A stretch of 6,108 nt of DNA from Pseudomonadales bacterium. GTDB lineage: Bacteria; Pseudomonadota; Gammaproteobacteria; Pseudomonadales; Azotimanducaceae. Under the pieces are notes generated by a model. That model was not told the origin of the DNA. It ran no database searches and saw only the letters and a program-made list of their open reading frames with translations. The position numbers and the translations under genes were made by a program. Where the stretch lies: assembly GCA_021295935.1 (NCBI GenBank), contig JAGWBL010000067.1:1-6108 (forward strand), written 5' to 3'. Shown in pieces: positions 1 to 6,108 of the stretch; position 1 is the stretch's first letter; each line of letters opens with the position of its first letter.

Positions 1-443
1 CTGATCGCCAGTTCACCAATGTGTCGGTGGTGCAGCACTCGGACGGGCAACAGCTTCACGACCATTACCGTGCTGGAGAACGACACGGCGATTCCTCCGA
101 TTACGCACTCTGTCAGCGAGAACTCGAAGGCGAGCATGCCGCCGAACCCGATTCCAAAGAACAGCGCTGAACTCGCCAGCGCCGTGATCATGGACCGGCG
201 GAACACGTTCTTGAGCTTATGAGGCGGAAGGTCAAGCCCGATCAGCATCAGCAGCAAGACAATGCCAACCGTCCCAATCTCCTCCATCACTCCAGAGTCG
301 CCTGCGAGATCCAGGACATGTGGCCCAAGCACGCATCCGGTTGCTATGTAGACCCCCAGAAGAGGCTGACGCATAAACAGGGCCGCGGAGGATGCGAGAG
401 CTGCCGCAATGAAGACCAAGAAAAGTGTTTCGTTGAACGTCAT
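1..443 (-). CDS. CPA2-family monovalent cation:proton antiporter, N-terminal part, cut by the window edge
   Basis: This is an inner-membrane exchanger that would swap protons for K+ or Na+. I translated it by hand from the ATG at 443 (minus strand): 147 codons, open to the window edge with no stop. It is strongly hydrophobic, with about five membrane segments near residues 5-23, 28-46, 55-71, 85-106 and 113-132. Family signatures seen are VLGP at 38-41 (the usual GxxLGP turn), LLLMLIGLDL at 63-72 (LLLFLIGLEL in KefB/KefC/RosB relatives) and SFSSTVMVVKLL at 121-132 (SLSSTAIVLKLL in the family). CPA2 proteins usually have 400-650 residues, so most of the exchanger domain and any RCK/TrkA-N domain lie outside. 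The ion and the subfamily (KefB, KefC, RosB) therefore cannot be decided. No strong Shine-Dalgarno precedes the ATG and the frame stays open for some codons upstream, so the start is likely but not certain. It lies on the same strand as metH, 178 bases downstream of it. Confidence 0.88.
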   Translation of the reverse strand, partial: MTFNETLFLVFIAAALASSAALFMRQPLLGVYIATGCVLGPHVLDLAGDSGVMEEIGTVGIVLLLMLIGLDLPPHKLKNVFRRSMITALASSALFFGIGFGGMLAFEFSLTECVIGGIAVSFSSTVMVVKLLPVRVLHHRHIGELAI

Positions 444-555
444 GGTGCGGGAACCAGGACTTGCGGTAGCCTGTTCTCGAGAGAGCAGGCGAATCTCGGG
501 ATTGCTGCGAACTGCGTGGGCCGCCTGAGTCGGCTGGCGTGGGGCAGGAGATGAG

Positions 556-580
556 CACAAGCTCTACGGGGCTGCTTGTG
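556..580 (-). other. small hairpin in the metH-antiporter gap; weak terminator candidate
   Basis: A perfect 7-bp inverted repeat (CACAAGC / GCTTGTG) with an 11-base loop lies 42 bases past the metH stop. On the minus strand it is followed by CATCTCCTGCCCC, with no T run, so it does not meet the rule for an intrinsic terminator. It could slow or protect the 3' end of the metH transcript, or be chance. The rest of the 444-621 gap shows no other gene or RNA that I can recognise. Confidence 0.25.
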
Positions 581-621
581 TCCTGAACTGACTGAAAGCA
601 GGCTAGGTGGCTCGACTGTCA

Positions 622-3600
622 TCAGGCCGCAAGTTCCCCGGAAGAAAACCCCAGCCACCGGGCGGTCTCTTGCACTGACAGACCTCGTCGAGCGGCGTAG
701 TCCTCTAGTTGATCCCGTGCGATCTTGCCAACGCCAAAGTACCTGGACTCGGGATGAGAGAAGTACCACCCGCATATGCTTGACGCGGGCCACATGGCGA
801 AGTTCTCGGTCAGTTGGATGCCGGTGACTTTGGTTGCATCCAGCAGTCGAAACAGTGTGGGTTTTTGCAGGTGGTCGGGACAGGCGGGATAGCCGGGGGC
901 GGGGCGGATGCCTCTGTACGCTTCAGCGATCAATTCCGAATTGATGAAGTCTTCGTCCTGCGCGTAGCCCCAGTAACGCTTCCGGGTCTGCTCGTGGAGG
1001 TGCTCGGCAAACGCTTCTACCAATCGGTCAGCCAACGCCTTGATCATGATCTCGTCGTAGTCGTCGCCCGCAAGAGAGCGCACGACCTCGTCGATCTCGG
1101 TACCGACGGTCACGGCGAAGGCGCCGACGTAGTCCGATACTGGTGGCGGTGCGACAAAGTCGCTGAGAGCGTAGTTGGGCGATTGAGCCGCATGTTGCTG
1201 TCTCAAGTGCAGCAGCCGTGCCCGTTCGCGCTGGCGGGACTCGGTCTCGAACAGCACGATGTCGTCGCCTTGCTGGTTGGCGGGCCAGAAGGCCAGCGCT
1301 CCGTGAGCGGACAGCAGGTTGTCGCCAATCACGCGTTCGAGCATGACCTGCGCGTTGCGGTGGAGGTCGCGGGCAGCTTCCCCGTACTTCTTGTCATCGA
1401 GAATGTCCGGGTACCTGCCACGCAGCGACCAAGTCATGAAGAATGGCGACCAGTCGATGTAGTCGACGAGTGTCACCAGCTCCATCGTCCGCATCTCGAT
1501 CACCTCACCCAGTGCAACACGTGGCTTCGGTGGCCTGTAGTCGCTCCAGTTCCAGCTGAATCGGTTGTCCCTGGCTTCGGACAGGGACCTTGAGGGTCTT
1601 ATTCGACGGTCGCGCCTCCGTTGGCGGATGGCTTCGTACTCGGCGCGGAATTGAGCGCAGGCGACGGGACGAAGGTCCTTGGAAACCAAGCTGTTGACCA
1701 CTCCGACGCTCTTGGAGGCGTCGGGCACATAGACCACCGGGCCGGAGTAGGACGGCTCGATCTTCACCGCCGTGTGGGCCTTGGAAGTGGTGGCGCCCCC
1801 GATCAGCAAGGGAATCGCGAATCCCAACCGCTCCATCTCGGAGGCCACATGCACCATTTCGTGAAGTGAGGGCGTGATCAGCCCCGAGAGCCCGATCAGG
1901 TCGGCGTTCGCCGTTCGGGCGGTGGCCAGGATCTCCTCGGCGGGGACCATGACCCCAAGATCGATGACCCCGAAGTTGTTGCACTGCAGCACGACCTTGA
2001 CGATGTTCTTTCCGATGTCATGCACGTCGCCCTTCACTGTCGCCATGACGATGGTTCCGTTGGTCCTGCCCACTTCATCGGGATGCTTGGACTCCTCGAT
2101 GAAGGGCACCAGATAGGCGACGGCCTGCTTCATCACCCTGGCGCTCTTTACGACCTGAGGCAGGAACATCTTGCCTGCCCCGAACAGTTCCCCCACCGCG
2201 TTCATTCCATCCATGAGCGGGCCCTCGATGACCCGGATCGGACTCTCTGCCTGTTGGCGTGCATCCTCGACATCTTCGAGGATGAACTTCGTCTTGCCGT
2301 GGACCAGTGCATGGACCAGGCGCTCCTGGACACTCCCGTCCCTCCAGCCCAGGTCGGCTTGACTCTGTGCCTGACCCCTCCCGGAGTATGCCTGTGCGAC
2401 GTCGAGCAACCGCTCTCCGGCTTCGGGATGCCGATTCAGGACCGCATCCTCTATCGGATCCCGCAGCTCTCTCGGAATCTCCTCGTAGATGGCGAGCTGA
2501 CCAGCGTTGACGATGCCCATGGAGAGGCCGGCCTTGATGGCGTGGTACAGGAACACCGCGTGGATGGCTTCGCGAACCCGATTGTTGCCGCGAAACGAGA
2601 AGGACACGTTGCTGATGCCGCCCGATGTGCGGACCTGCGGAAAGGTGTCGCGGATCCATCTGCAGGACTCGATGAAATCGATGCCGTAGGAAGCGTGCTC
2701 TTCCAGGCCGGTGGCAATGGCGAAGACGTTCGGGTCGAAGATGATGTCGGAGGGCGACATGCCCGCGACTTCAGTGAGGATCCGGTAGGCCCGGATGAAG
2801 ATTTCCTTGCGTCGCTCCAGCGTGTCGGCCTGGCCCCGTTCGTCGAATGCCATGACGATGGCAGCGGCTCCGTAGCGTCTGCACGCCCTTGCGCGGCTCA
2901 CGAAGGCCTGCTCGCCATCCTTGAGACTGATGGAGTTGACGACGCTCTTGCCCTGAACGCAGCGCAGCCCGGTCTCGATGACCTCCCAATCGCTGGAGTC
3001 GATCATCACGGGCACCCGACTGATGTCCGGCTCGCTCATGACCAGGTTCAGGAATGTCCGCATGGCTTCCACGCCATCCAGCAGGCCTTCGTCCATGTTG
3101 ACGTCGATCAGCTGCGCGCCGTTCTCGACCTGGTTGCGAGCGACGTCGAGCGCGTCCTGATATCTACCTTGCAGAATCAGCCGCTTGAACTCGCTGGAAC
3201 CCGCGACGTTCGTCCGTTCGCCGACGTTGATGAAGAGCGAGTCTTGGTCGGCAAGCACCGGTTCGAGGCCGGACAGGCGAAGGCCTTGACTGCCTGTGCC
3301 AAGCTTGCGAGGCGGCACTTCGGACACGCACTCGACGAACGCCTGTATGTGGTCGGGAGTGGTCCCGCAGCATCCACCCACGAGATTGACCCAACCGCGA
3401 CGCGCGAAGTCGTGCAGTACGGCCGCCATCTCGTCGGGAGTGGCGTCGTACTCTCCAAACTCGTTGGGCAGTCCCGCATTCGGATGAGTCGACACGAAAG
3501 TAGTCGCGACCGTGGAGAGTTCCTCGACGTGCGGGCGCAGCTCCTCCGCTCCCAGTGCGCAATTCAGCCCGACCAGTGTTGCATCCGCGTGTTCGATGGA

Positions 3601-4284
3601 ATGCCAGAAGGCGCGGAGCGTCTGGCCGGAAAGCGTCCTGCCGCTGGCGTCCGTGATCGTGCCTGAAACCATGATGGGAGTCTGGATTCCCAACCGGTCG
3701 AACTCTTGCTTGACGGCGAAGATCGCGGCCTTGGCGTTGAGGGTGTCGAAAACTGTCTCGATCATGATGAAGTCGACACCGCCTTCGAGAAGGGCTCCAG
3801 CGGCTTCGCCGTACGCATCGACAAGGGCTGCGAAGGTGATGCTCCGGGTGCCTGGATCGTTGACGTCGGGAGAAATGCTCGCGGCCCGATTCGTCGGCCC
3901 GAGCACCCCCGCGACGAATCTCGGCTTTTCCGGGCACGTGAACTCGTCAGCGACGCGTCTTGCAAGCCGTGCGGATTCGCGGTTCATTTCGAAGACTGCA
4001 CCTTCCAGCGCGTAGTCCGCCTGAGCGATCGACGTGGCGCTGAACGTGTTGGTCTCGATGATGTCGGCGCCTGCCCGCAGGTAAGCTCGGTGGGTGTCCA
4101 TCACGATGTCAGGCCGCACGAGACTCAGCAGGTCCCCATTGCCCTTGAGCGAATGGGTGTGATCGGCGAACCGTTTGCCCCGGAAGTCGGGCTCGGACAG
4201 GCCGTATTGCTGTTGCATGGTCCCGGTTGCTCCGTCCAGCACCAGAATTCGCTCCGACAGCGCGGCTACCAGAGGATGGGGCAT
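622..4284 (-). CDS. metH: methionine synthase, cobalamin-dependent (5-methyltetrahydrofolate-homocysteine methyltransferase)
   Basis: A cytosolic enzyme that moves the methyl group of 5-methyltetrahydrofolate to homocysteine through methylcobalamin, giving methionine and tetrahydrofolate. The protein has 1220 residues (E. coli MetH has 1227) and all four modules. The homocysteine domain (about 1-325) has LDGATGTM at 17-24 and zinc ligands C242, C305 and C306 (in NCALG and GGCCGTT), matching E. coli C247/C310/C311. The pterin domain (about 345-630) has INVGERTNVAGSSEF from 352. The cobalamin module (about 650-895) has a cap helix region and DVHDIGKN with D753 and the lower ligand H755, plus S806 in GLITPS and GGATTSKAHT near 829-838. 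The AdoMet reactivation domain (about 905-1220) has YIDW with D944, and GIRPAPGYPACP with R1127 and Y1132. The frame stays open 122 codons upstream, but that part is low-complexity and unlike MetH. MPHPLVAALSERILVLDG aligns with the family N-terminus, and a GGTGA at 4295-4299 lies 10 bases ahead of this ATG. The stop is TGA. No frameshift or lost catalytic residue was seen. Confidence 0.98.
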   Translation of the reverse strand: MPHPLVAALSERILVLDGATGTMQQQYGLSEPDFRGKRFADHTHSLKGNGDLLSLVRPDIVMDTHRAYLRAGADIIETNTFSATSIAQADYALEGAVFEMNRESARLARRVADEFTCPEKPRFVAGVLGPTNRAASISPDVNDPGTRSITFAALVDAYGEAAGALLEGGVDFIMIETVFDTLNAKAAIFAVKQEFDRLGIQTPIMVSGTITDASGRTLSGQTLRAFWHSIEHADATLVGLNCALGAEELRPHVEELSTVATTFVSTHPNAGLPNEFGEYDATPDEMAAVLHDFARRGWVNLVGGCCGTTPDHIQAFVECVSEVPPRKLGTGSQGLRLSGLEPVLADQDSLFINVGERTNVAGSSEFKRLILQGRYQDALDVARNQVENGAQLIDVNMDEGLLDGVEAMRTFLNLVMSEPDISRVPVMIDSSDWEVIETGLRCVQGKSVVNSISLKDGEQAFVSRARACRRYGAAAIVMAFDERGQADTLERRKEIFIRAYRILTEVAGMSPSDIIFDPNVFAIATGLEEHASYGIDFIESCRWIRDTFPQVRTSGGISNVSFSFRGNNRVREAIHAVFLYHAIKAGLSMGIVNAGQLAIYEEIPRELRDPIEDAVLNRHPEAGERLLDVAQAYSGRGQAQSQADLGWRDGSVQERLVHALVHGKTKFILEDVEDARQQAESPIRVIEGPLMDGMNAVGELFGAGKMFLPQVVKSARVMKQAVAYLVPFIEESKHPDEVGRTNGTIVMATVKGDVHDIGKNIVKVVLQCNNFGVIDLGVMVPAEEILATARTANADLIGLSGLITPSLHEMVHVASEMERLGFAIPLLIGGATTSKAHTAVKIEPSYSGPVVYVPDASKSVGVVNSLVSKDLRPVACAQFRAEYEAIRQRRRDRRIRPSRSLSEARDNRFSWNWSDYRPPKPRVALGEVIEMRTMELVTLVDYIDWSPFFMTWSLRGRYPDILDDKKYGEAARDLHRNAQVMLERVIGDNLLSAHGALAFWPANQQGDDIVLFETESRQRERARLLHLRQQHAAQSPNYALSDFVAPPPVSDYVGAFAVTVGTEIDEVVRSLAGDDYDEIMIKALADRLVEAFAEHLHEQTRKRYWGYAQDEDFINSELIAEAYRGIRPAPGYPACPDHLQKPTLFRLLDATKVTGIQLTENFAMWPASSICGWYFSHPESRYFGVGKIARDQLEDYAARRGLSVQETARWLGFSSGELAA

Positions 4285-4319
4285 GGTCCAGCAGTCACCA
4301 GAGGGAATAACATATGGTA

Positions 4320-4349
4320 CTGACCACATGTGGCGAGGATGGGCATAAC
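4320..4349 (+). promoter_or_regulatory. possible sigma70-type promoter for the secreted-protein gene
   Basis: CTGACC at 4320-4325 (4 of 6 to TTGACA) and CATAAC at 4344-4349 (4 of 6 to TATAAT) are separated by 18 bases. Transcription from here would give a leader of about 100 bases containing the CCCCC/GGGGG hairpin. The match is weak, and GC-rich genomes often have loose boxes. It overlaps the metH leader on the other strand and includes a perfect 10-bp palindrome, CCACATGTGG, at 4324-4333. No comparably placed box pair was found for metH. Confidence 0.2.
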
Positions 4350-4386
4350 CGGATGTCAGATGATTCGCCCAGCAGGTTCGGAGAGT

Positions 4387-4431
4387 GTTCCGCCGGCAAC
4401 CCCCAAATAGGGGGCTTGGCAGTTCCGCCGG
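4387..4431. promoter_or_regulatory. dyad CCCCC-AAATA-GGGGG flanked by two 10-bp direct repeats; candidate operator or leader hairpin
   Basis: In the divergent region between metH and the secreted-protein gene, a perfect 5+5 dyad (4400-4404 and 4410-4414) surrounds AAATA. The exact repeats GTTCCGCCGG lie on either side (4387-4396 and 4422-4431), with starts 35 bases apart. The dyad can extend as a bulged stem: GCC 4392-4394 with GGC 4418-4420, and AA 4398-4399 with TT 4416-4417. It could therefore act as a DNA operator or as an RNA hairpin on either strand. It lies about 115 bases from the metH start and about 45 from the secreted-protein start, a fitting place for a regulator shared by both. 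No T run follows on either strand, which argues against an intrinsic terminator. No binding protein is identified; function is inferred from symmetry and place. Confidence 0.4.
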
Positions 4432-4446
4432 AGTCGTCGTCTTGCC

Positions 4447-4452
4447 GAGGGA
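4447..4452 (+). promoter_or_regulatory. ribosome binding site that sets the start of the secreted protein
   Basis: GAGGGA lies 5 bases before the ATG at 4458. It favours this start over the earlier in-frame ATG at 4314, which would add 48 residues ahead of the signal peptide and bury it. Confidence 0.6.
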
Positions 4453-4457
4453 TTCGC

Positions 4458-4961
4458 ATGTCGGTCGCCGGCTCGGGGATTGCTTGCGTCGCGTCGCTGT
4501 TCGTCGTCCTGATTGCCATGGCGCCGCCTGCGCGGGCCGGCGAAATCCCGGCCGCCCTGACGGGTGCGTGGGAGCTTGATGTTTCCAAGAGCGATGAACT
4601 GCCTGAAGACAGCATCGTCTTTGACAGCGCTCCGGCGTCGGTGCTCGCACGGGACCGCTGGAAAGTGCTTGGGGCAGAGACGCTACGCATCGACGGAGAA
4701 TCGGACGCGATCGGCATTCAATACGATGGATCCCACTACGACGACGTGATGCTGGGAGAACTCGAGACGGGTGGTTGGACCGTCCAGGCCTCGGTGGCGC
4801 GGCGCGATCGACTTGTGGTGAGGAGCAGGCGAGCCGGCGTCACGGGGGTCGAGCGTTACTCCGTGACCGAAAGTGGCAACTTGCTGAAGATCAGGATCTC
4901 CATCAAGGGACTGGCCGAATTGGTCGCCGTCACGCGAACGTTCCGAAGGGTGGCAGAGTAA
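4458..4961 (+). CDS. small secreted protein of unknown function, possibly lipocalin-like beta-barrel
   Basis: I do not recognise a named family. The protein has 167 residues. An N-terminal Sec signal peptide is clear: a hydrophobic stretch at about 8-22 (ACVASLFVVLIAMAPP region), then an A-R-A motif at 25-27 that fits signal peptidase I cleavage before G28. The mature part is about 140 residues. It opens with LTGAWELDVSKSD at 34-46, a pattern common at the start of small secreted lipocalin-like proteins (G-x-W-x-L-x-x-x-K-S). Short alternating beta-type strands follow (VRSRRAGVTGVERYSV, LLKIRISIKG). It contains no Cys in the mature chain, no further membrane segment and no catalytic motif that I can name. 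The beta-barrel idea rests on the strand pattern and is inference. A good ribosome binding site decides the start. It diverges from metH and lies 66 bases upstream of the GST gene with no clear promoter or terminator between, so the two are probably co-transcribed. Expected location is the periplasm or outside the cell. Confidence 0.82.
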   Translation: MSVAGSGIACVASLFVVLIAMAPPARAGEIPAALTGAWELDVSKSDELPEDSIVFDSAPASVLARDRWKVLGAETLRIDGESDAIGIQYDGSHYDDVMLGELETGGWTVQASVARRDRLVVRSRRAGVTGVERYSVTESGNLLKIRISIKGLAELVAVTRTFRRVAE

Positions 4962-5013
4962 CGTATGGCGCTGTTCGTTCGCTCTCGGCGCTCGATGCGT
5001 TTCGGACCTTGAA

Positions 5014-5019
5014 GAGGAG
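5014..5019 (+). promoter_or_regulatory. ribosome binding site of the glutathione transferase gene
   Basis: GAGGAG lies 8 bases before the ATG at 5028, a strong and well-spaced site. It supports the start that gives the conserved MIDLYF N-terminus. Confidence 0.7.
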
Positions 5020-5027
5020 AACGCTGA

Positions 5028-5807
5028 ATGATCGATCTCTACTTTTGGCCCACTCCAAACGGATGGAAGGCCACCATCATGCTCGAGGAGTGCGAACTGG
5101 ACTATCGGGTCATTCCGGTCGACATCGGGGGCGGGGATCAGTTTCGACCCGAGTTTCTGCGAGTGAGTCCCAACAACCGGATGCCGGCGATAGTGGACCA
5201 CGCGCCCGTGGATGGAGGCGAGCCGATCTCGGTGTTTGAATCAGGTGCGATTCTGGAATACCTCGGCGACAAGACAGGCAAGTTTCTTCCACGGGATCCG
5301 AGGAAGCGCTCTCACGTGCTCCAGTGGGTGCATTGGCAGATGGCCAACCTTGGCCGCATGATGGGCAACGCCAACCACTTCAAGAACTATGCGAAGAATC
5401 TCGTTTCTGACGAATCGCAGCTCGAGTACGCACGGAAGCGCTTCACCGGCGAATGCGAGCGCCTCGCCGGCGTGATGGACGGCCAACTCTCGATTCATCA
5501 GTACCTGGGCGGAGCGGAGTACAGCATTGCGGATATCATCAGCTGGCCTTGGGCGACTCTGCTCGGCAATCTGTTCGGCGACGAAGTGTGGCAGGAATTC
5601 GGGAATCTTGCACGTTGGCGCGAGCAACTGCGCGAACGAGCGTTGCTGGAGAAGGGATTCCAGAAGTGTCGAGAGCTTGGGGAACGTGAGATCTCGGAGG
5701 AAGAGGCGGGCAAGCGGCGAGAACTGCTCTTCAACCAGACGAACGAGAAGGTGCGATCAGCCCGGGAGGAGGCGTTGAAGCAGTCTGCCGGACCTGTTTC
5801 GGAATGA
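5028..5807 (+). CDS. yfcG: Nu-class glutathione transferase, YfcG-like glutathione-dependent disulfide-bond reductase
   Basis: A cytosolic GST-fold protein of 259 residues. E. coli YfcG reduces small disulfides using glutathione and has little classic transferase activity; the same role is inferred here. The thioredoxin-like domain (about 1-87) begins MIDLYFWPTPNGWK. The Nu-class residues T9 and N11 of the TPNG motif are present, replacing the catalytic Tyr/Ser/Cys of other classes. The cis-proline is P53 in SPNNRMPAIVD, and the glutathione gamma-glutamyl contact pair E71-S72 is in FESGAILEYLGDKTG. The helical C-terminal domain (about 95-215) has the N-capping box YSIADI at 165-170, then WPW. 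The absence of an N-terminal extension favours YfcG over YghU. The chain is about 45 residues longer than E. coli YfcG (215). The tail (about 216-259) is highly charged and probably helical, with LLFNQT at 233-238, resembling LFGQT tails seen in some bacterial GSTs. It probably shares a transcript with the secreted-protein gene. Confidence 0.92.
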   Translation: MIDLYFWPTPNGWKATIMLEECELDYRVIPVDIGGGDQFRPEFLRVSPNNRMPAIVDHAPVDGGEPISVFESGAILEYLGDKTGKFLPRDPRKRSHVLQWVHWQMANLGRMMGNANHFKNYAKNLVSDESQLEYARKRFTGECERLAGVMDGQLSIHQYLGGAEYSIADIISWPWATLLGNLFGDEVWQEFGNLARWREQLRERALLEKGFQKCRELGEREISEEEAGKRRELLFNQTNEKVRSAREEALKQSAGPVSE

Positions 5808-5943
5808 GGGCGCCGGCATTCACGAGGGATCGCGATGGCTCGGCCCGGCGAACCCGCCACCTAACCGACGAGCTTCGTCCCAAGCGTTCGTGAGGCTCGA
5901 CATCTTCACTCTCTGACTGGCAACGACACGAAGCAACCAAGCG

Positions 5944-6108
5944 ATGAGAAACAGGAGTCCGGACGGATGTCCGAAATCTCTCATCTGGATGGCCCTTCGC
6001 TGGGTGCTCACGCTTCCGATTGCATTGACTTTGCTGGCAGCATGCGGCGGTGGAGGTGGATCAGACCCAGTCAGTTCCGGGCTGGCCAATGCCGCTCCCA
6101 CGGCCGAC
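5944..6108 (+). CDS. putative lipoprotein, N-terminal part, cut by the window edge
   Basis: The open frame of 55 codons runs off the right edge, so function cannot be assigned. The N-terminus is a lipoprotein signal: basic residues, a hydrophobic run WVLTLPIALTLLAA (about 20-33), then a lipobox L-A-A-C with the lipidated cysteine at C34. It continues as GGGGGSDP, a flexible glycine tether common after the cysteine in envelope lipoproteins. D41 is not at the +2 position (G35 is), so by the E. coli Lol rule it would be sorted to the outer membrane. Start choice is open: the ATG at 5944 gives a 33-residue signal, while the in-frame ATG at 5989 (M16) gives an 18-residue one of more usual length. 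Neither has a strong ribosome binding site. The 136-base gap after the GST gene has a GACGA-GCT-TCGTC hairpin at 5867-5879 without a T run, so a separate transcript is possible but not shown. Confidence 0.72.
   Translation, partial: MRNRSPDGCPKSLIWMALRWVLTLPIALTLLAACGGGGGSDPVSSGLANAAPTAD

Noticed and set aside
195..206. A third copy of GTGTTCCGCCGG, inside the antiporter gene, as part of a dispersed repeat family
   Set aside because: A 12-base match within a GC-rich 6-kb window is expected by chance, and here it encodes ordinary antiporter residues.
219..558. Overlapping open frames of about 110 codons on both strands at the left end
   Set aside because: They are shadows of the antiporter frame, which has membrane segments and family motifs. 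The products of the others are Arg/Ser-rich without recognisable features.
814..1593. A 259-codon open frame on the plus strand, antisense to the 3' part of metH
   Set aside because: It is in the same antisense register as the 2020-3666 frame and has the same explanation. MetH motifs on the opposite strand are intact throughout.
2020..3666. A 548-codon open frame on the plus strand, antisense to metH
   Set aside because: Its codon boundaries coincide exactly with those of metH, so each of its codons is the reverse complement of a metH codon. Stops could arise only from TTA, CTA or TCA codons in metH, which are rare in a GC-rich gene. The long frame is therefore expected, and its product resembles no family that I know.
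4314..4457. A 48-residue upstream extension of the secreted protein
   Set aside because: It would place a hydrophilic stretch ahead of a clear signal peptide. The ATG at 4458 has a good ribosome binding site.
4285..4650. A 122-residue N-terminal extension of MetH
   Set aside because: The extra residues are Arg/Pro/Ser-rich with no MetH similarity, overlap the divergent gene and its signal peptide, and precede the start that matches the family N-terminus.
4965..5012. A tiny frame (15 residues, MALFVRSRRSMRFGP) just before the GST gene, a possible leader peptide
   Set aside because: It has no well-spaced ribosome binding site, no run of regulatory codons and no attenuator-like hairpin pair. 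A frame this short is expected by chance.
5967..6108. An alternative frame starting at the ATG at 5967, with AGGAG about 9 bases upstream
   Set aside because: The ribosome binding site looks better than that of the lipoprotein start, but the product has no recognisable features. The overlapping frame encodes a textbook lipoprotein signal.

Overview
The window is a GC-rich chromosomal stretch that looks like an ordinary gammaproteobacterial (at least proteobacterial) housekeeping region. The basis is MetH, whose sequence and length closely follow the E. coli type, and a Nu-class glutathione transferase of the YfcG type. Both intergenic and coding DNA are GC-rich. I see no phage, IS, CRISPR, toxin-antitoxin or defence-type genes, and no tRNA or rRNA.

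Layout. At the left edge (positions 1-443, minus strand) is the N-terminal third or so of a CPA2-type monovalent cation:proton antiporter, cut off by the window. After a 178-base gap with a small hairpin comes metH (622-4284, minus), a full-length cobalamin-dependent methionine synthase. It has all four modules and every metal, cobalamin and AdoMet residue I could place. A 173-base divergent intergenic region (4285-4457) separates metH from a rightward pair. The first is a small secreted protein of unknown function (4458-4961, plus). The second, 66 bases downstream, is a YfcG-like glutathione-dependent disulfide reductase (5028-5807, plus). After a 136-base gap, a lipoprotein with a clear lipobox begins at 5944 and runs off the right edge.

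How they fit together. MetH regenerates methionine from homocysteine and 5-methyltetrahydrofolate. The YfcG-like protein handles glutathione/disulfide chemistry, and KefB/C-type relatives of the antiporter answer to glutathione adducts. This gives a loose sulfur/thiol theme, but it is inferred from position and family only. The secreted protein and the GST probably share a transcript, because no convincing promoter lies between them.

The most unexplained piece of sequence is the divergent metH region. It carries a perfect CCCCC-AAATA-GGGGG dyad between two exact 10-bp direct repeats (GTTCCGCCGG). I do not recognise a SAM, SAH or cobalamin riboswitch there. The long open frames antisense to metH are explained by codon-register geometry and are not reported as genes. 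I find no convincing new biological system in this window.
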